Assembly (NCBI GenBank): GCA_002110485.1
Contig: MOWL01000067.1
Span: forward strand, 3,844,001 to 3,908,000
Source: Emergomyces orientalis
Taxonomy: Eukaryota > Ascomycota > Eurotiomycetes > Onygenales > Ajellomycetaceae
DNA length: 64,000 bases
Direction: 5' to 3'
Positions 46,971 through 59,475 of the stretch are shown piece by piece. The notes under the pieces were generated by a model. The model searched no databases, was not told the origin of the DNA, and was given only the letters and a program-made list of their open reading frames with translations. The stretch's first letter is position 1. Every line of letters starts with the position of its first letter. The translations under genes were made by a program, and so were the position numbers.

Positions 46971-47980
46971 CCCAAAACCCCAAAACCCCAAATTGACGAA
47001 CATCAGCGATGATAATGAAATTCCAAAAGCCGGTGAAAGGGAAACCCTCTAACTAACAATCTTATTGTTCAAAACTTCCCCCCCCCCCCAAACTCCGAGT
47101 TCTAATCTCCCACCTCTAGCACACCCCCCTTCTTCCTTCTGCGACAGTATTTTCCCATCCCGCTTAACAAAGCATCCAAAATTCCTGTGTTTCTAGAGTA
47201 TGGATGATCATTTATATTTAAGCCTTTTCGATTCACAGGTACCAGAGGTATTTCTATAGCCGAAACCTGGCGGCTTCGACAATCTGAATATTTAACATAC
47301 CTGTTATCCGGTTTCCGTACGGAGTATTAGGCCTTACATTTTACGCGGAGTTAAATTCAATTTTCAGTAGCACCGACGCCAAAACTCCGTCTCCAATATT
47401 AAAATCAATAAATACGTCACGTTATTGGCTTTGTGGATAGATATGTTTATATATAGAACAATGGAAGGAAAGGCAAGTATTTTTTATCTCTTCGCTGTAA
47501 TAATAAGATGCCAGCATGTCTATCGACAGTTTCCTTCCTCTTTCCCCACCCTCTGTATCCTTCGATCGTCATATAGCTGCACACTACTATACGAATAGAA
47601 ACAGGAGGGAAAGGCATTAGCAAAGAATATCGCAAACGTAAATAGAAACAAAAAAGCCAGGCAAATAGAGCCAACACACAAATAAGATGTTTATATTAAT
47701 TATTACCGACCCTCTTCCTCCGGATACCCCCAGGATTGTCCACGAAAGCAAGCCGTGGACATATGCCAACTGGCTGCCAAGGCCCGGCAGCCACCTCTTC
47801 TCTGATGCCCAAACCCCCCTTTTCTTCCTTCCCAGTGGTTTGCCGAATGTCACCGTCCCCAAAGGCTAACCAAACGACCAGTAGACCTGACAATCCTACA
47901 CGAAAACCAAATCCGCCACTCTAACTGGTCAGCCCTATGAATAGCTTCTTGCTTACTACGCTTCGTGCAGAAATAACCCT

Positions 47981-48018
47981 GAAAAACCCCAAACCCAAAC
48001 TCAAACCCTAACCCTAAC
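47981..48018. repeat. Short interstitial telomere-like (CCCTAA) tract
   Basis: Reads AAAACCCCAAACCCAAACTC then AAACCCTAACCCTAACTC: two exact CCCTAA units preceded by degenerate ones. TTAGGG is the usual telomere repeat of filamentous ascomycetes. Too short to be a functional telomere. Confidence 0.55.
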
Positions 48019-48238
48019 TCTCCGCCCTCCCCTCCCCTCCACTCCCCTTTTTGATTGCCTCCCTCGTCCTCTCTCTTCTTAAAACTGCTTCCACCCTGTT
48101 CCCGGCCCGTCACGCAGCAGTTTAGAAGTAAGAAATTAGAATAATGGCCATGTACAGCACCTCGGTACAGGTTGGTTGTACCGGGGGCGGCCTGCCTGCC
48201 CAGATGTGATAGTCGTTTGAACTTCCAGCCCTCTGTTA

Positions 48239-48256
48239 TTTTTTTTTTTTTTTTTT
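48239..48256. repeat. T18 homopolymer
   Basis: Eighteen consecutive T on the plus strand in the gene desert, followed by GGG. Confidence 0.8.
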
Positions 48257-48260
48257 GGGC

Positions 48261-51200
48261 CGCTTATTTATTAAGGGTATGATATGATGATTACTTGGGG
48301 AAAACTTTATTTCCCCGCTCCTTCTCTTTCCCGTTCCCCTTCCCCCCCGTTCCCATTTGCTGATTCCTAGACTGTGATTACTATTATTGCTATCCTTTAT
48401 CACAACAGGAAGAAAGAAGGAGGAAAAGGAGAAATCCAGGGAATAGAACCTCAGCAGTATTGATGCAGGACGGGGCGTAGAACCAGTAGTAATGATTTCT
48501 CAACAGTAAGCAGTAGCGGTGCAATATGCGGCCCAAGGTAGACGCGCATCCCTTTTAAATGTTATCATGTCAGATTTATGTTTTAGCATCCAGAAAGTCG
48601 GGGGGGGTGGGGGGGATAAGGTTTTCTATCCAGGGAATCTACCTCCTCGTTTACGGGGTGAAAAATAAGGTCGATTCGACGCAAAACTATATCTCAGAGA
48701 GGTATTCAGTTAAGGTATTTTACCGAGAGCTATATAAGTACAGTGTGCTGTGATGATATTTTTATTTAAACTTGTTGATCTTTCCCTTTTCTTCGCGCTG
48801 CAGCAGCAGCAGCCAGCAGCAACTAATAATAGTAATCGGGGATTTCATGACATGGAGGATCGACCCTTCAGAAGGAAAAAGACCCCTATGAAAAGCAAAA
48901 GGAATCGCCAATGCAATAACGGGTAATAAAATAACAAAGAGGTAAAGATCCACCCCTGCCGTGCAGTCATCACTGACTGATCAAAATGCGTACCTTAAAA
49001 CTTCCTAGGTGGTTTGATACAGGATTACAAACAAAACTACTCCGTAGATAATCCATGGGTCTATCCCTCAAACTTCCCTTCTTCTTGGCCGCCACTGGGA
49101 GGCTTTTTTCCTCCCCTCAAATTTTAATTTGCGTTCGGGATTATCGCCTATCTCCCCCTTCCCCCCTGCCATTCCTCGCCGGCTCCCAATAAAGCCGAAA
49201 ATCCGAACTTTCTAATTCTCTGTTATGAAAATTTTCAAGAATACGACGAAACATTCCTGGTGTGTGGTTTAAGGTTAGGCTAAGAACAACCGCAGTAACC
49301 AACACGGGGTTAGGAAAGAAATGTAACCAAAATTGGTATATCATTATTCAAAGGATTTGTTTCAGAACTAACGAGTTCCCTCTTGTTTCCTTGCATTTTC
49401 TGCCACCAAAGCATCCACATATCCGGTTATGCGGGTGGTTGATCGGAGGCCGCCCGTTCAGCCCTGCAAGACAAGACACACACACACACATTTACCTGTA
49501 ACAAACAACCGACGCTGGATGGAGATCGGACAGGAATTGAGCCGTCTGGTGATGTGTACTGTAAGTGTAATATTACCGATGTTGATCTGAAACAGTATGC
49601 TAAAACAGATAGTTTGTTTTACAACGGTTGAAAAAGGGGCTTGAAATTGAAAAAAAACAAACATGGAATTACATTACAACAAGCCACAAGGTACCATCCA
49701 GGGATGTCGTCATTCGTTTTTGGTCGCTGCTTGCATTACATAACCCAGCCTCCAACGAGACATTTTGTGGCTGTGTGCATGCATGCAGCATTAAAATATT
49801 ATAATAATTTTTTTTTATGTTTAAAAGAGAAAAAAAAAAAAGGACCAGGTGAGTGAATGGCTAATAATATGTCATTCTATGCAGGAAAAACAATCAGATA
49901 AAAGGTGAACTCGAAAATTTGAGTGCATTACTGGCCAGTAGGAATGCGAGAGAGGAATATGCAAAGCCACACACCTACACATCCACACACCCACGCGCAC
50001 ACAGGTTACGAGGTGAATATTTTGGTGTTGTTTCTTTTTTTGTCCATTTCTCGTTCCAAGATAGAGGAGCTCTGGAGATCTCGACATGCAGATCCTCAAC
50101 GTGTCTCAGTTAACCATACGGAGTACAAGGCCAGGTGGAATCATCGCGCACCAGGAATAGCAAAAATTATTCCCACTTTAAAATTAATTATCTACGCAAA
50201 TGTACGGGTACAAGGTACATTTTCTCTCTTTTTTTATTTTAAATCTCTGCTACCACTTTACAACTCTTTTGTCACGCCCTATGTTTTGGGGATGCAGAGC
50301 AGCCTCGTGACTTGACAAATGAGAAAAGCCAAATGGTATCAATCCACTGAAAATAAGTTCAAGCATGAGCCACACTTTCCACCCAAAGAGGGAGAAATCA
50401 AAACTCCACAGATCGCGCTAAAAAATGGCACTGAGATTTTGGAATATCAGGGGTTCTAGCCAGTCTGATTGGGTGCCACACAATGTTTCCTTTGTTAGTA
50501 AAACTTTCTCCCCCTGCCCACTGCTTTTGCATTTGCACCGCCTTACGTCTTGTTTCTTGTCTTGTTTCAATTTTTATTTTTATTTTACCAGAATGGTGTG
50601 TTCTGTACAGTACATCATGAATTGATCAAACAAAGGAAAACAACAGTTCTTTATCGTCAAATTGTTTTGTATCATGTTCAATAAAAGAACAGAAGCTTCA
50701 AGAATAATTCATTTATATCTTCCATGGTCACAGCCATGCATACAATGGCTCATGGTGTTTTCATTCATTGTCGCGGTAGGTTTTCCAGAAAAATCTCACT
50801 GACTTATTTCTGCGCCATGTGTGATGTTCCCAACATATGACTAGCCATCCCATACGTCCAGACTCCGTATAAAGTTGATGATCTGGAAGATCATTTTTGA
50901 AATTTTGCAGGATATATATATATATATTTTTTCTACGGCGATTAAAACCCATTGAATGTCGATTTAGGCGATGCGGAGTTTACCGACATAATTATTAATT
51001 GCCGAAAAGCTCCCCCTTAACTCACGTCTGCCAATGGCTCGAGGCATGCTTTTACGTGCATATATATCTGTGATTTGAGAATACTATTTTCGTTACGTGC
51101 GTAGGCAGGAGCCTAGTAAGGCGGATATTCTCTGCTCTGGCAATGATCAACATTCTTTGCCATGTTGTATTCCTAAGAGTGTCTAGTGTCATGAAAATGC

Positions 51201-54200
51201 CACAGATGCATATTTCAGCACATATGATTCTAAATCTATTGAATTATTCAGTCAATCAATGGATCCAACTTCCAGGCAATTTGCGCCTAATTCATCCCCT
51301 AACCTTTTCTTTTCTTTTTCTTTTTCTTTTTTTTTTCTTTCAATTTCGTAGGCTCATATATCTTCCTCTCACAAAGAAGCAGAAATAAGAAATAGAGGAC
51401 CCAAAAAAAGATTTTCAAGAGACTTTTCTTGATGACGCCGCGAGTATGTGTAACATGCATTGCAAGATTCCAACAAAACACATGGCAAATCATTGCCTCG
51501 CATCCAACATTCCTCATTCCTGCCAGATCGAAAACCACGTTTTTTTAAATAATTTTTTTTCCACCCCGTCTCAGCGGGCGTCCCCCCTCGTCCCACGCAA
51601 GGGGCTACATTGTACTCCAACATCTAGGTGACAAAGCGCTCCGGGAGAACAAATCGTGAAGGGGGTAAAAAAAAATACGGCCTGGATTGATCGACCAATT
51701 TGGAGCATTTGCTATTTAGAGATTCATATCTACGGCGTAGGTATCCGAGCTTGATTTATCAGTGGGGGAGCCGCCACCGTCTGTGATGTTGTCTGGTTCG
51801 TGAAGCAAGGGGGCGTCAAATCAATATATATATATATTTTTCAAAATTTTGTTTTTGAAGGAGGGGCGGTCGCTAAGAGGGAGATCCGGGGGGAAATGGC
51901 TGAGAAGAACCACGATTGATATTGTGTAATGATGATTTTTCGTTCGTTCCATGGTTCACTTGAACAAGCATAACTACTCACGAGAGTGACCCATTGTCAT
52001 ACCTCCTGACAAATATTTAATGGATAATAGATATATCACTGTCCAAATCTTGAAAGCTGAGGGTGATTCCTCCTGCAACCCCGCATGAGAAGCCGGTATT
52101 CGGTTCTTAGTGGTTCAATCCTGATCAACCCGATATCCCCCCTTGCAGGAGTGGGTTTCTTGATGTTGGACCGAGCTTCGTATTCAGGGAAAGAGCACGC
52201 TGCTATCGATATCCTCCCATTACCCTATGTATGTGCCTATGTATGTATGTACTGTACTCCGCCGATTCTTTTCGGGGTTCATTTTATACACCCAAGAATG
52301 TTCCGATGGCAGCGATTTTGTTGATACGCGCGTATGACTGGGCAATCATCAGTCGATTTCAACCATGGGTCCATAGGGTGATGAGCTCTCAATCCATGCA
52401 AAATTACAAATACGAATGGGCTAAAGAGGGGTCCAAGGCAGCTAGCTTATCATGATGCAAGGTCCGAAACAATTTCAAACTTAAACAGATACTTTTCACT
52501 GTGTTCAATCTTAAACTTGTATCTTAGAAACAGAAGGAAGGGAAGGGCATGAAAAAAATCTAATAAGCAACTCAACAAGTACGAATGACAATAATAATTA
52601 TAATAAAAACTTGTACTCCCCGCGCGTGCCGCCATGTGGAGTGGTATAATTACCTCGTGGCGGCGAGAAAACCCTCGCTGCACTGTATGTAAATATGCAG
52701 TGAAACCAACCAACTGACCACTTCAACCACTAGATATGACCGCATCTTCTAAGAATTGGTGGCCCCCCCCCCCCCAAATTTCAAGAATGTGCTCCCCGTC
52801 GTTCCCTCGGAAGCAACCCGTCCTTGCTTCCGGCAATGCATTTGTTTTCTCCTGGATGATGCTTGTTTATACCGGAGAACCGGAGACAATGAAAAACAGG
52901 GCATGAAAACTTTACCAAAATATATCCCTAAGAATGGCCCTTGCAAACAAGTCAAACACAACAGATTACTGGTAGTTAGGGTGATTTTCTGTACGTTTTT
53001 GAAAGGTGACCACTCCATACAGAGCTGTGGGTTCAGTCTGGTTTTTATCGAAGTTAAAATGATATCTCCTCCATCACGGGGAAGGGGGGCGTGACCTAGC
53101 AATCCCGCCAGGCAAACATCACAAACTCACTTCCCCTGGAGGAGTCAATTAGCTCCTGCTTTCCTAACAAAAGCCTCTGAATAGAAATATATTGAAACAC
53201 ACTCCATCTCAAAACCTGTTGTTTTCATCGCTTTTTTTTCCATTCATGCGGGAAAGAGAGTCGATCAAATCGGAAGCTCAGCCCACCAGCCAATCGCGAG
53301 GTAAGTTTTAAAACGTTAGGTAGTTTATCCCACTCTGATCTACCAGATGACAACAGCAAGCTTTTTTGCCCTCTCGACTTTTGGGGAAACGGGCTGCTGC
53401 TATGGTGGCATAAAGAAACGTGGCAAGCAAGGAGGTGAATCCTGGAGGATTTTTTTTGCCTCTTTCGCTGGCCCTGAAAGTCCGCTCGCTCTTAACTGGC
53501 AACTCAAGAGGGCGAAATCTTGAAATCTTTCGGAGGAAGGCCCATTACTCCGCACATAGTGTGGGTGGAGGATCCTCAAATGACTCGAACCCAGAGGCAT
53601 GTAAGTTTAAATTGGCCTTATTATTTTATGCGGCTGGGAGATGAGCCCTGACTTTTGATCCCGTGTGATGTCGTTTGATTGAGGGGGCTTTTTCTTAAGA
53701 GTAATAATATCAAGTAATAATATCAAGCGTTTTGCTACACGAATAAAAAACCTGAATCGTTTTGCTCCCCGATGCCTAAGATATAACCGGAAGTTAGGGG
53801 GCTATTTCTAACCATTATTTAGTTAAGAGCAAGGTGTTTCTAGGGGAGAAGAAACAGACACAAACAGTTAAATCTATTTCCTCGCAGATCACCACCACGC
53901 ACTAGGACGAATACGGTTTCTGGAGGTTTGACAGGTTTCTTGTCATGGTCCTATTTAAAATGATTTTCCGCGAGCTCTGCCCAATCCGCGTGCAAAGAAG
54001 CAAGCGTTTTGGAATGGGGAAACTACACGGGTTCCGGCTTGGGTGTTTCAATCCCCTGTATTATATACCATGAAACTCAATAATACAGGTAAAATGTCAT
54101 TTTTGCAAGCAATTTTTGTGGAAATCTCGTGTAAAAAATATTTTTCGGTACGCTATATTACTACTAACCTTATTACAGTTCAGCTTGTGTTTTTAAGATT

Positions 54201-56143
54201 TGCGGCCGTGCCTTAAAATAGCACCCAAATTTGACCAGCATCACTTAACCTAATCGAGATCGCTTCCGTGACCTAAACCAAGATACGGGGCAAGTTTTGA
54301 TTGTCCATGTACCATACAATAGCCGGAGGCGCCATTGGGTTTGGCGCGGGGGAATAATATTTGCTTTCGAAGGGAAAACGCAGATGACAATATTATTATC
54401 GCTTCTCCCCTTTAATATCCTTCAAATAGGAATTCAAGGCATTATTTACTTATCATTATTTATTATACATTTCACGAAATAGTGGACACCCCTGTTAATT
54501 ATGTTATTAAGACAATGACTAATATTACTTACTGTGGATCATTCCTGCTGTATTTATTAATCAGCGATGGGGCACCAGGGGATGTCGAGAAGCCAATTTT
54601 TGACTGGTCAACGCTGTTTGGAAAAGAGGAAGTTCGCAACAACGGGTTGAAATATAAATATCGCCACCTCCACTCTTAACGGGGACAACAAGCTCACTAA
54701 AACATACATTCTTGGATCCCCCCCAAAGACCCAGTAATAATATGCCATTGCTTCGTAGATGGCTTTTTCCCACAAGGTCCGTGATCACCGCTGGACGGAC
54801 TGGATCCATCATGTCTAGTGGCCAGAGTGTGGCATTTTTTCTGTGATAGGAACTTATTTTCTTTTTTTCTTTTTGCCCCCGTTTTGAAATTCCCTTGTCT
54901 AGGAAACTTGGGCCAAGATGAAAAACTCTGTCTTAGCCTTTCCGGGGTAAATACTCCTATCAAATCATCGATGGTGAATGGAGTGGAAAGGTAAGTTGAT
55001 CGACATGCATGTCCTCGTACTGGCCAGCTACTAACAGTTTTTCCAATGTCAAGTATTGCTGTTACTGCTCACCACGAAATGGCCCAATAGTTCGGTGGTC
55101 CCGTCGGCCAGGTGGGGTTTTGTGTGGGTGGGAAGCGACGGGAATAACACCATGCTGTCACTAATTGCATACACGCGGAGAGAGCGAGCGAGGGAGAGAC
55201 ACGGGGAGAGAGAAAACGCCCCGCAGTGGTTTGCTTGCTGTTGCAAGGGAAGGCTTTTCCCCTTGGATATCATCCTGATGTGGAAACTCTCTGCACAGGG
55301 ACTGATTCCCGTCCACTGCGACCGAATCAACATGTGACGGCATGGTATCTTTTTTATTTTTTATTATTTATTTTTCAAAAAAACAATGTAATTATCAATT
55401 GCCCTGGTCGCTGGTGGATCTCAATGTTGGACATACACAGAGTACATCGTCATGGTTCGTTATCGTGGGGGATCCAGAACCCACAGCTTGGACCAAAGGA
55501 AGAAAAAAAATTATCAATTTTTGCTCCATCTTTCTCGTTTCCCGCCTTTTCACCCTCAACACTCCTGGCTGCACCCTAATACAGTTTAGCGCGGGTTCAG
55601 TTTTGGTGAGGACTGACTCTCGCTGATTGGTTGCATCCGCCTGACCGCTCCGTAGCCCTATCGAATTGGGAAGGTAACCCTGCTCCATGGAATCCCTGAA
55701 GTGCTTGGGTGGAAGTTGCGCTAAAACAGAAACGCTCAGAAAGATCGAGCGGAGCCGCGCCAAGTGGATACAGGCTAGCAAGGGGATCTTGGGCTTAGTC
55801 ACTCAGGCAACTTCCTTAGAGTCCTAGCCGCCTCATAGGTCGCCTTTTAGTCGGCTTTGTGTTCCTCTTCTACGGAGTAGTCCGGGCTTGGGACAAAGAT
55901 CTTCCAAGGCTGGTTTGGGTTCGTGGCGCCGCTAAGGGGCGGTTCTCACGGACGCTCCGGGTCGACATTCCTATGGATTCTGAACGCCAGAAAAAAAACA
56001 CAGAAATTTGACGTGATGGAAATGATCGGTGTGCTCTGTCCTCGGGGTTCGTGATAATTGTGCGGTGGGACAATGCGTTGGTTAGGCTCAGAATGAAGTG
56101 AGTTAACCAAACGAATCCTCATTGGCCAACATAGGGGTGCAGC
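48261..56143. other. Gene desert, central part
   Basis: Almost 8 kb with no ORF above about 135 codons and none that resembles a protein. It carries TACGGAGTA copies (49038, 50117, 55871), GTACAGTAC-type motifs (50604, 52247), a (TA) run at 50912-50927, a C13 run (52763-52775) and a purine-rich GAGA tract (55175-55212). It could hold non-coding transcripts or decayed elements, but nothing in the sequence proves this. Confidence 0.5.
52763..52775. repeat. C13 homopolymer
   Basis: Thirteen C in a row following TGG. One of four C12-C15 runs in the window, three of them in the gene desert. Confidence 0.8.
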
Positions 56144-56488
56144 TTACGGGGGGGTGATGTAGTTATCTGTGCTTCGGCGAAAAATCTCGGGAAAAAGAGA
56201 CTCGGGACTTGCTTTTTTGGCTGCGCCCAGGCATGACACGGCCCTATCCAGTTTACTGACAATAATAACTCTGCAAAAATGGCTATTCCCGCCAAATTTT
56301 TTAGTCCCTTTAGATTTTGATCCTTTATTTAATTCCCGATATACACGGATTGAGAAAAATCCAGGCCCTTTCAGCGTGTCAATAGCCTGATCCACGTTCA
56401 ATCCTTCGATCCTTCTGGCCCCCAATCGTGATCCCCATCTAGCCTTCTCGATGCTCATAGGGCTGATTGAAGACAGGAAGACATCCAC
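56144..56488 (-). CDS. Unassigned ORF, 114 aa, possibly a decayed element fragment
   Basis: A minus-strand frame with mixed, soluble-looking sequence (SIEKARWGSRLGARRIEGLN, then VDQAIDTLKGPGFFSIRVY). No family recognised and no splice partners found. The opposite strand also has an open frame (56169-56390) containing IEKNPGP, so at most one of the two is real. Either may be chance, or a remnant of a mobile element. Confidence 0.2.
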   Translation of the reverse strand: MDVFLSSISPMSIEKARWGSRLGARRIEGLNVDQAIDTLKGPGFFSIRVYRELNKGSKSKGTKKFGGNSHFCRVIIVSKLDRAVSCLGAAKKASPESLFPEIFRRSTDNYITPP

Positions 56489-57415
56489 TACCTAGGTAAC
56501 ATGTGAACAACGAATTAAGCATCGAATGTTTCCATAATTTACATCACAGTGCCCATTATTGGTGCAAATGCGGGTATCTCGCATGTAAGCCCAGTAGAAT
56601 TAGTACGTACCATGCAAGGCTCTCTTGTGAAAACGGCTTCTTCTCCTCCTTGATTGGTAAATACGGCATATGTTATCTGTATACTGGTGAGAAGGGATGA
56701 GAATAGCATGACATCAAAGAGTTCCCATATATAAAACCACCCAATTAAACATCTCAAGAACAGATTTGATAAAATGTTTTTTTTGCTGACTTTCGACGCT
56801 GGAGGATTCTATGCATTATTACGGAGTACTCGGACAGATATTTTGTTCCAGGACCTCTTGGCCATTGAGCCCTATGCACATACCCCTTTATCCACGAGGG
56901 TCGGTCATCGGGCCATGCGGTCCCCCGTAAGGTTGTTATGGTTTTTGTTCCTCTTTCCCCAGATCTGAATATGGCCGTTCCTCTGTCTATCCTCTGTTTG
57001 GAGGAGGGTACGATGAACCCCCTTAATGCATATGTCAGGTAAGGTAAGATATAATCTCAAATCCCACCATTACCTTTGACAATCTTTTTTACATTACCCC
57101 TGGCGAAATAGAATAAAAACCGTGCTTTAAACACCCCTTTTACGTTGTCGAAAGAGCATTATTATTGCTGCTTATCGCTTATGACCGCTTGAACGCCGTC
57201 TAACTCCAGAAGGGAAAAAAAGAAAAGAAAAAAAAATTAAATGAAACAAGCTTCCCAAGCCCAGAGGTCGACCTTCATCTTGGGCTGGCACTACGAAGTA
57301 CATCGCCGTTTTTCTGCGGGACAGACAGTGATGCCATCGGTAAGTCAAAGTTGAATCAGAAACCGCTTCTTTCTAGGTCCCTGAGCTTTTCGCCCACTTG
57401 CTTCAACTGCGCCCT

Positions 57416-57434
57416 CCCCCCCCCCCCCCCGGGG
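57416..57434. repeat. C15 directly followed by GGGG
   Basis: Fifteen C followed immediately by four G, so the end can fold back on itself. Lies in the gene desert. Confidence 0.8.
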
Positions 57435-57746
57435 TCCGTCGCCTTTCGTTGACGCGGCCCCAGCGCGACGGAGATAATCATAACTTCCGAGCCTAATTCC
57501 ATCTTCTCTCCAGGAATCTGGCCGGGAGGACCAAGAGGAGCGAAAATCAAACGGCGCCACGAGCTCAATAGTCCAGCTGCTAATGGGCGATGTCCTGGAG
57601 CTTCCTCATGATAGTTCGAACGCGTAGGGCAAGGAAACCCCCATTAGGCCATAGTCCACCCACCAGTGTCTGATCTTCATCTGAACCGAGGGCTGGTTGT
57701 CAGAACGGTTGACTTCGTCCACATGGCACTAAAAGGACATCCAACA

Positions 57747-57771
57747 TTTTTTTTTTTTTAAAAAAAAAAAA
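57747..57771. repeat. T13A12 palindrome
   Basis: Thirteen T followed without a spacer by twelve A, a near-perfect palindrome able to form a cruciform or act as a nucleosome-excluding site. Confidence 0.8.
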
Positions 57772-59221
57772 GCCACATATCTCTCCTGCTGGCTCCAAGA
57801 CTTCTCTATCATGGACCTGAGACTATTGATTTGATGGTTAAACACATGGCTTGGACTGATCCTTATTTGATCTTAGAATATTTTATTTATTTATTTTTTT
57901 AGCGCGAGGCAAACTTTCTTTTGGAGAGCGAGCGAAACTTGTTACTCTCCCCTTGAGATAACCCCAGCGGTTGTCAATCGTTAGCTCTGATTTTTGCTTT
58001 TTGTGCTTCGCCTTTTTTTTTTCATTTCTTCTTTTTTTTCCTTCTTCAACAACAACCTTTGTACGCCGGGGGAGGTTGATGAGGCGTCGCGAAATACTCC
58101 GTAGCTTATGGAAGGTTAGGTTACGGTATATTATTACTCACTCTTTTCTCGCCCATTTTGGAAATGTTCAATTTCCTGGCCCCCAGGACTATGTTTTCCT
58201 TGTGGGAAGTTGGAGGCATGGGCTTGGATGTTTTGCTATCTTATATCGTTAGTTCTGGCTAAAACGGTTTACCTGTCAAATTTCTCCACTGCCCCATTCA
58301 GGATTTGAGTAACAAGCCTAACTACTAATTTCCACAGACGAAAAATAAGAATGGATACATCCTATTTAAAGAAGGCGGGTGGAAGACGAAAGAAAAAAAC
58401 AGGGCTTGACACACTTCGCCGAAGTGGAACTGCTCTGTGGTGTAACTGATCCATTTTTGAAGGTTCCATTTTTTTTTTTTTTTAATTCGTGTCCAATGAA
58501 TGAATACGGATACTTCCCGTGAAGTGTAAGGGCGAAAGCATACATGACAGGGCCAATCATTTTCTGTAATCGTTGATTTTTGCTGAAATCATGAAAGAAA
58601 TAGAAACCTCCAATTCTCTACCAATTTTATTCTTATCCTTTTCACAATGTCTTTGTTGCGAGGTGTTTAAAGTTTGACATGCACATGAGTTATGAAGGAT
58701 TATATATTCAGAGATGAAAGTAAAGTATACATACTGCTATTTGTATATCTCGCTCTGGGAGAGGGGGCATCATGTACAGTACATACAGTACACACAGTCA
58801 TGTGTTAATCATCAAACATAATAGCCCTTGCATTTTGTACAGATTATAGAGTAAGTTCACGTTCTTTCTTCCACTCAATATCTATGTTTGGTACCATGAT
58901 ATGAAGATTTTAAATGCGCATGCACTCTCTGTAAGAGCTCCCTCTTCCACACCCTGAATTGTAGATAAGATATCTCATACCTTTTTTAAATGGGCTGCAC
59001 AGATATGGCGGAAAGGGATGAGAATTGTTAAGATTAAGATATTTTTTAATGGGTTTGTTCTGTTTTTTTTAATTATTTTACATTGCTTCTCCATTGAAGA
59101 AATTAGGTATGTACAAAAGTTGAATTCTGCTCAACCCAATATATCTCACTGACAGGTATAAAATTCAAAGGAGCGACACCAATAGTGTGCAAAATTTCGT
59201 GGAATTACATATCTGCACGTA

Positions 59222-59239
59222 GGTGCCTAGGTAGGCACC
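59222..59239. repeat. CCTAGG-containing hairpin
   Basis: GGTGCC-TAGGTA-GGCACC, a perfect 6-bp stem with a 6-nt loop, related in sequence to the CCTAGG tandem at 13184-13212. Confidence 0.65.
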
Positions 59240-59450
59240 GTTTGATGATATATTCTCAGCTACAGGCTCCCAAACAAACTCTTCAAAAGATGCGGTGAAA
59301 GGAGCACCAAACACGATTTGGGTGGAAAACTGTTTATTTGAATGTCTTTTAGCGAAACCCCCCTTGGGTTCTCCGGGTCTTCGAATGACGATGTTTATTC
59401 CAGGTTTTGGCACCAGCTGCAGGGTATTTCGTAACTTTCTCTCTTCTTTC

Positions 59451-59475
59451 AAAAAAAAAAAAAAAAAAAAAAAAA
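59451..59475. repeat. A25 homopolymer
   Basis: Twenty-five consecutive A on the plus strand. No obvious target-site duplication flanks it. Confidence 0.85.

Larger units (their letters stand above)
46971..48260. other. Low-complexity intergenic block with telomere-like tract
   Basis: No gene. Holds AAAACCCC-type units (46972-46990), a C12 run (47078-47089), one TACGGAGTA copy (47318-47326), degenerate CCCTAA units (47981-48018) and a T18 run (48239-48256). Confidence 0.5.

Noticed and set aside
53575..53650. tRNA-like B-box GGGTTCGAGTCA on the minus strand
   Set aside because: The T-arm does not pair and no acceptor or anticodon stem can be drawn around it.
59451..59475. A25 tract as the tail of a retroposed element
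   Set aside because: No target-site duplication, internal promoter boxes or second copy seen. Indistinguishable from a simple homopolymer.
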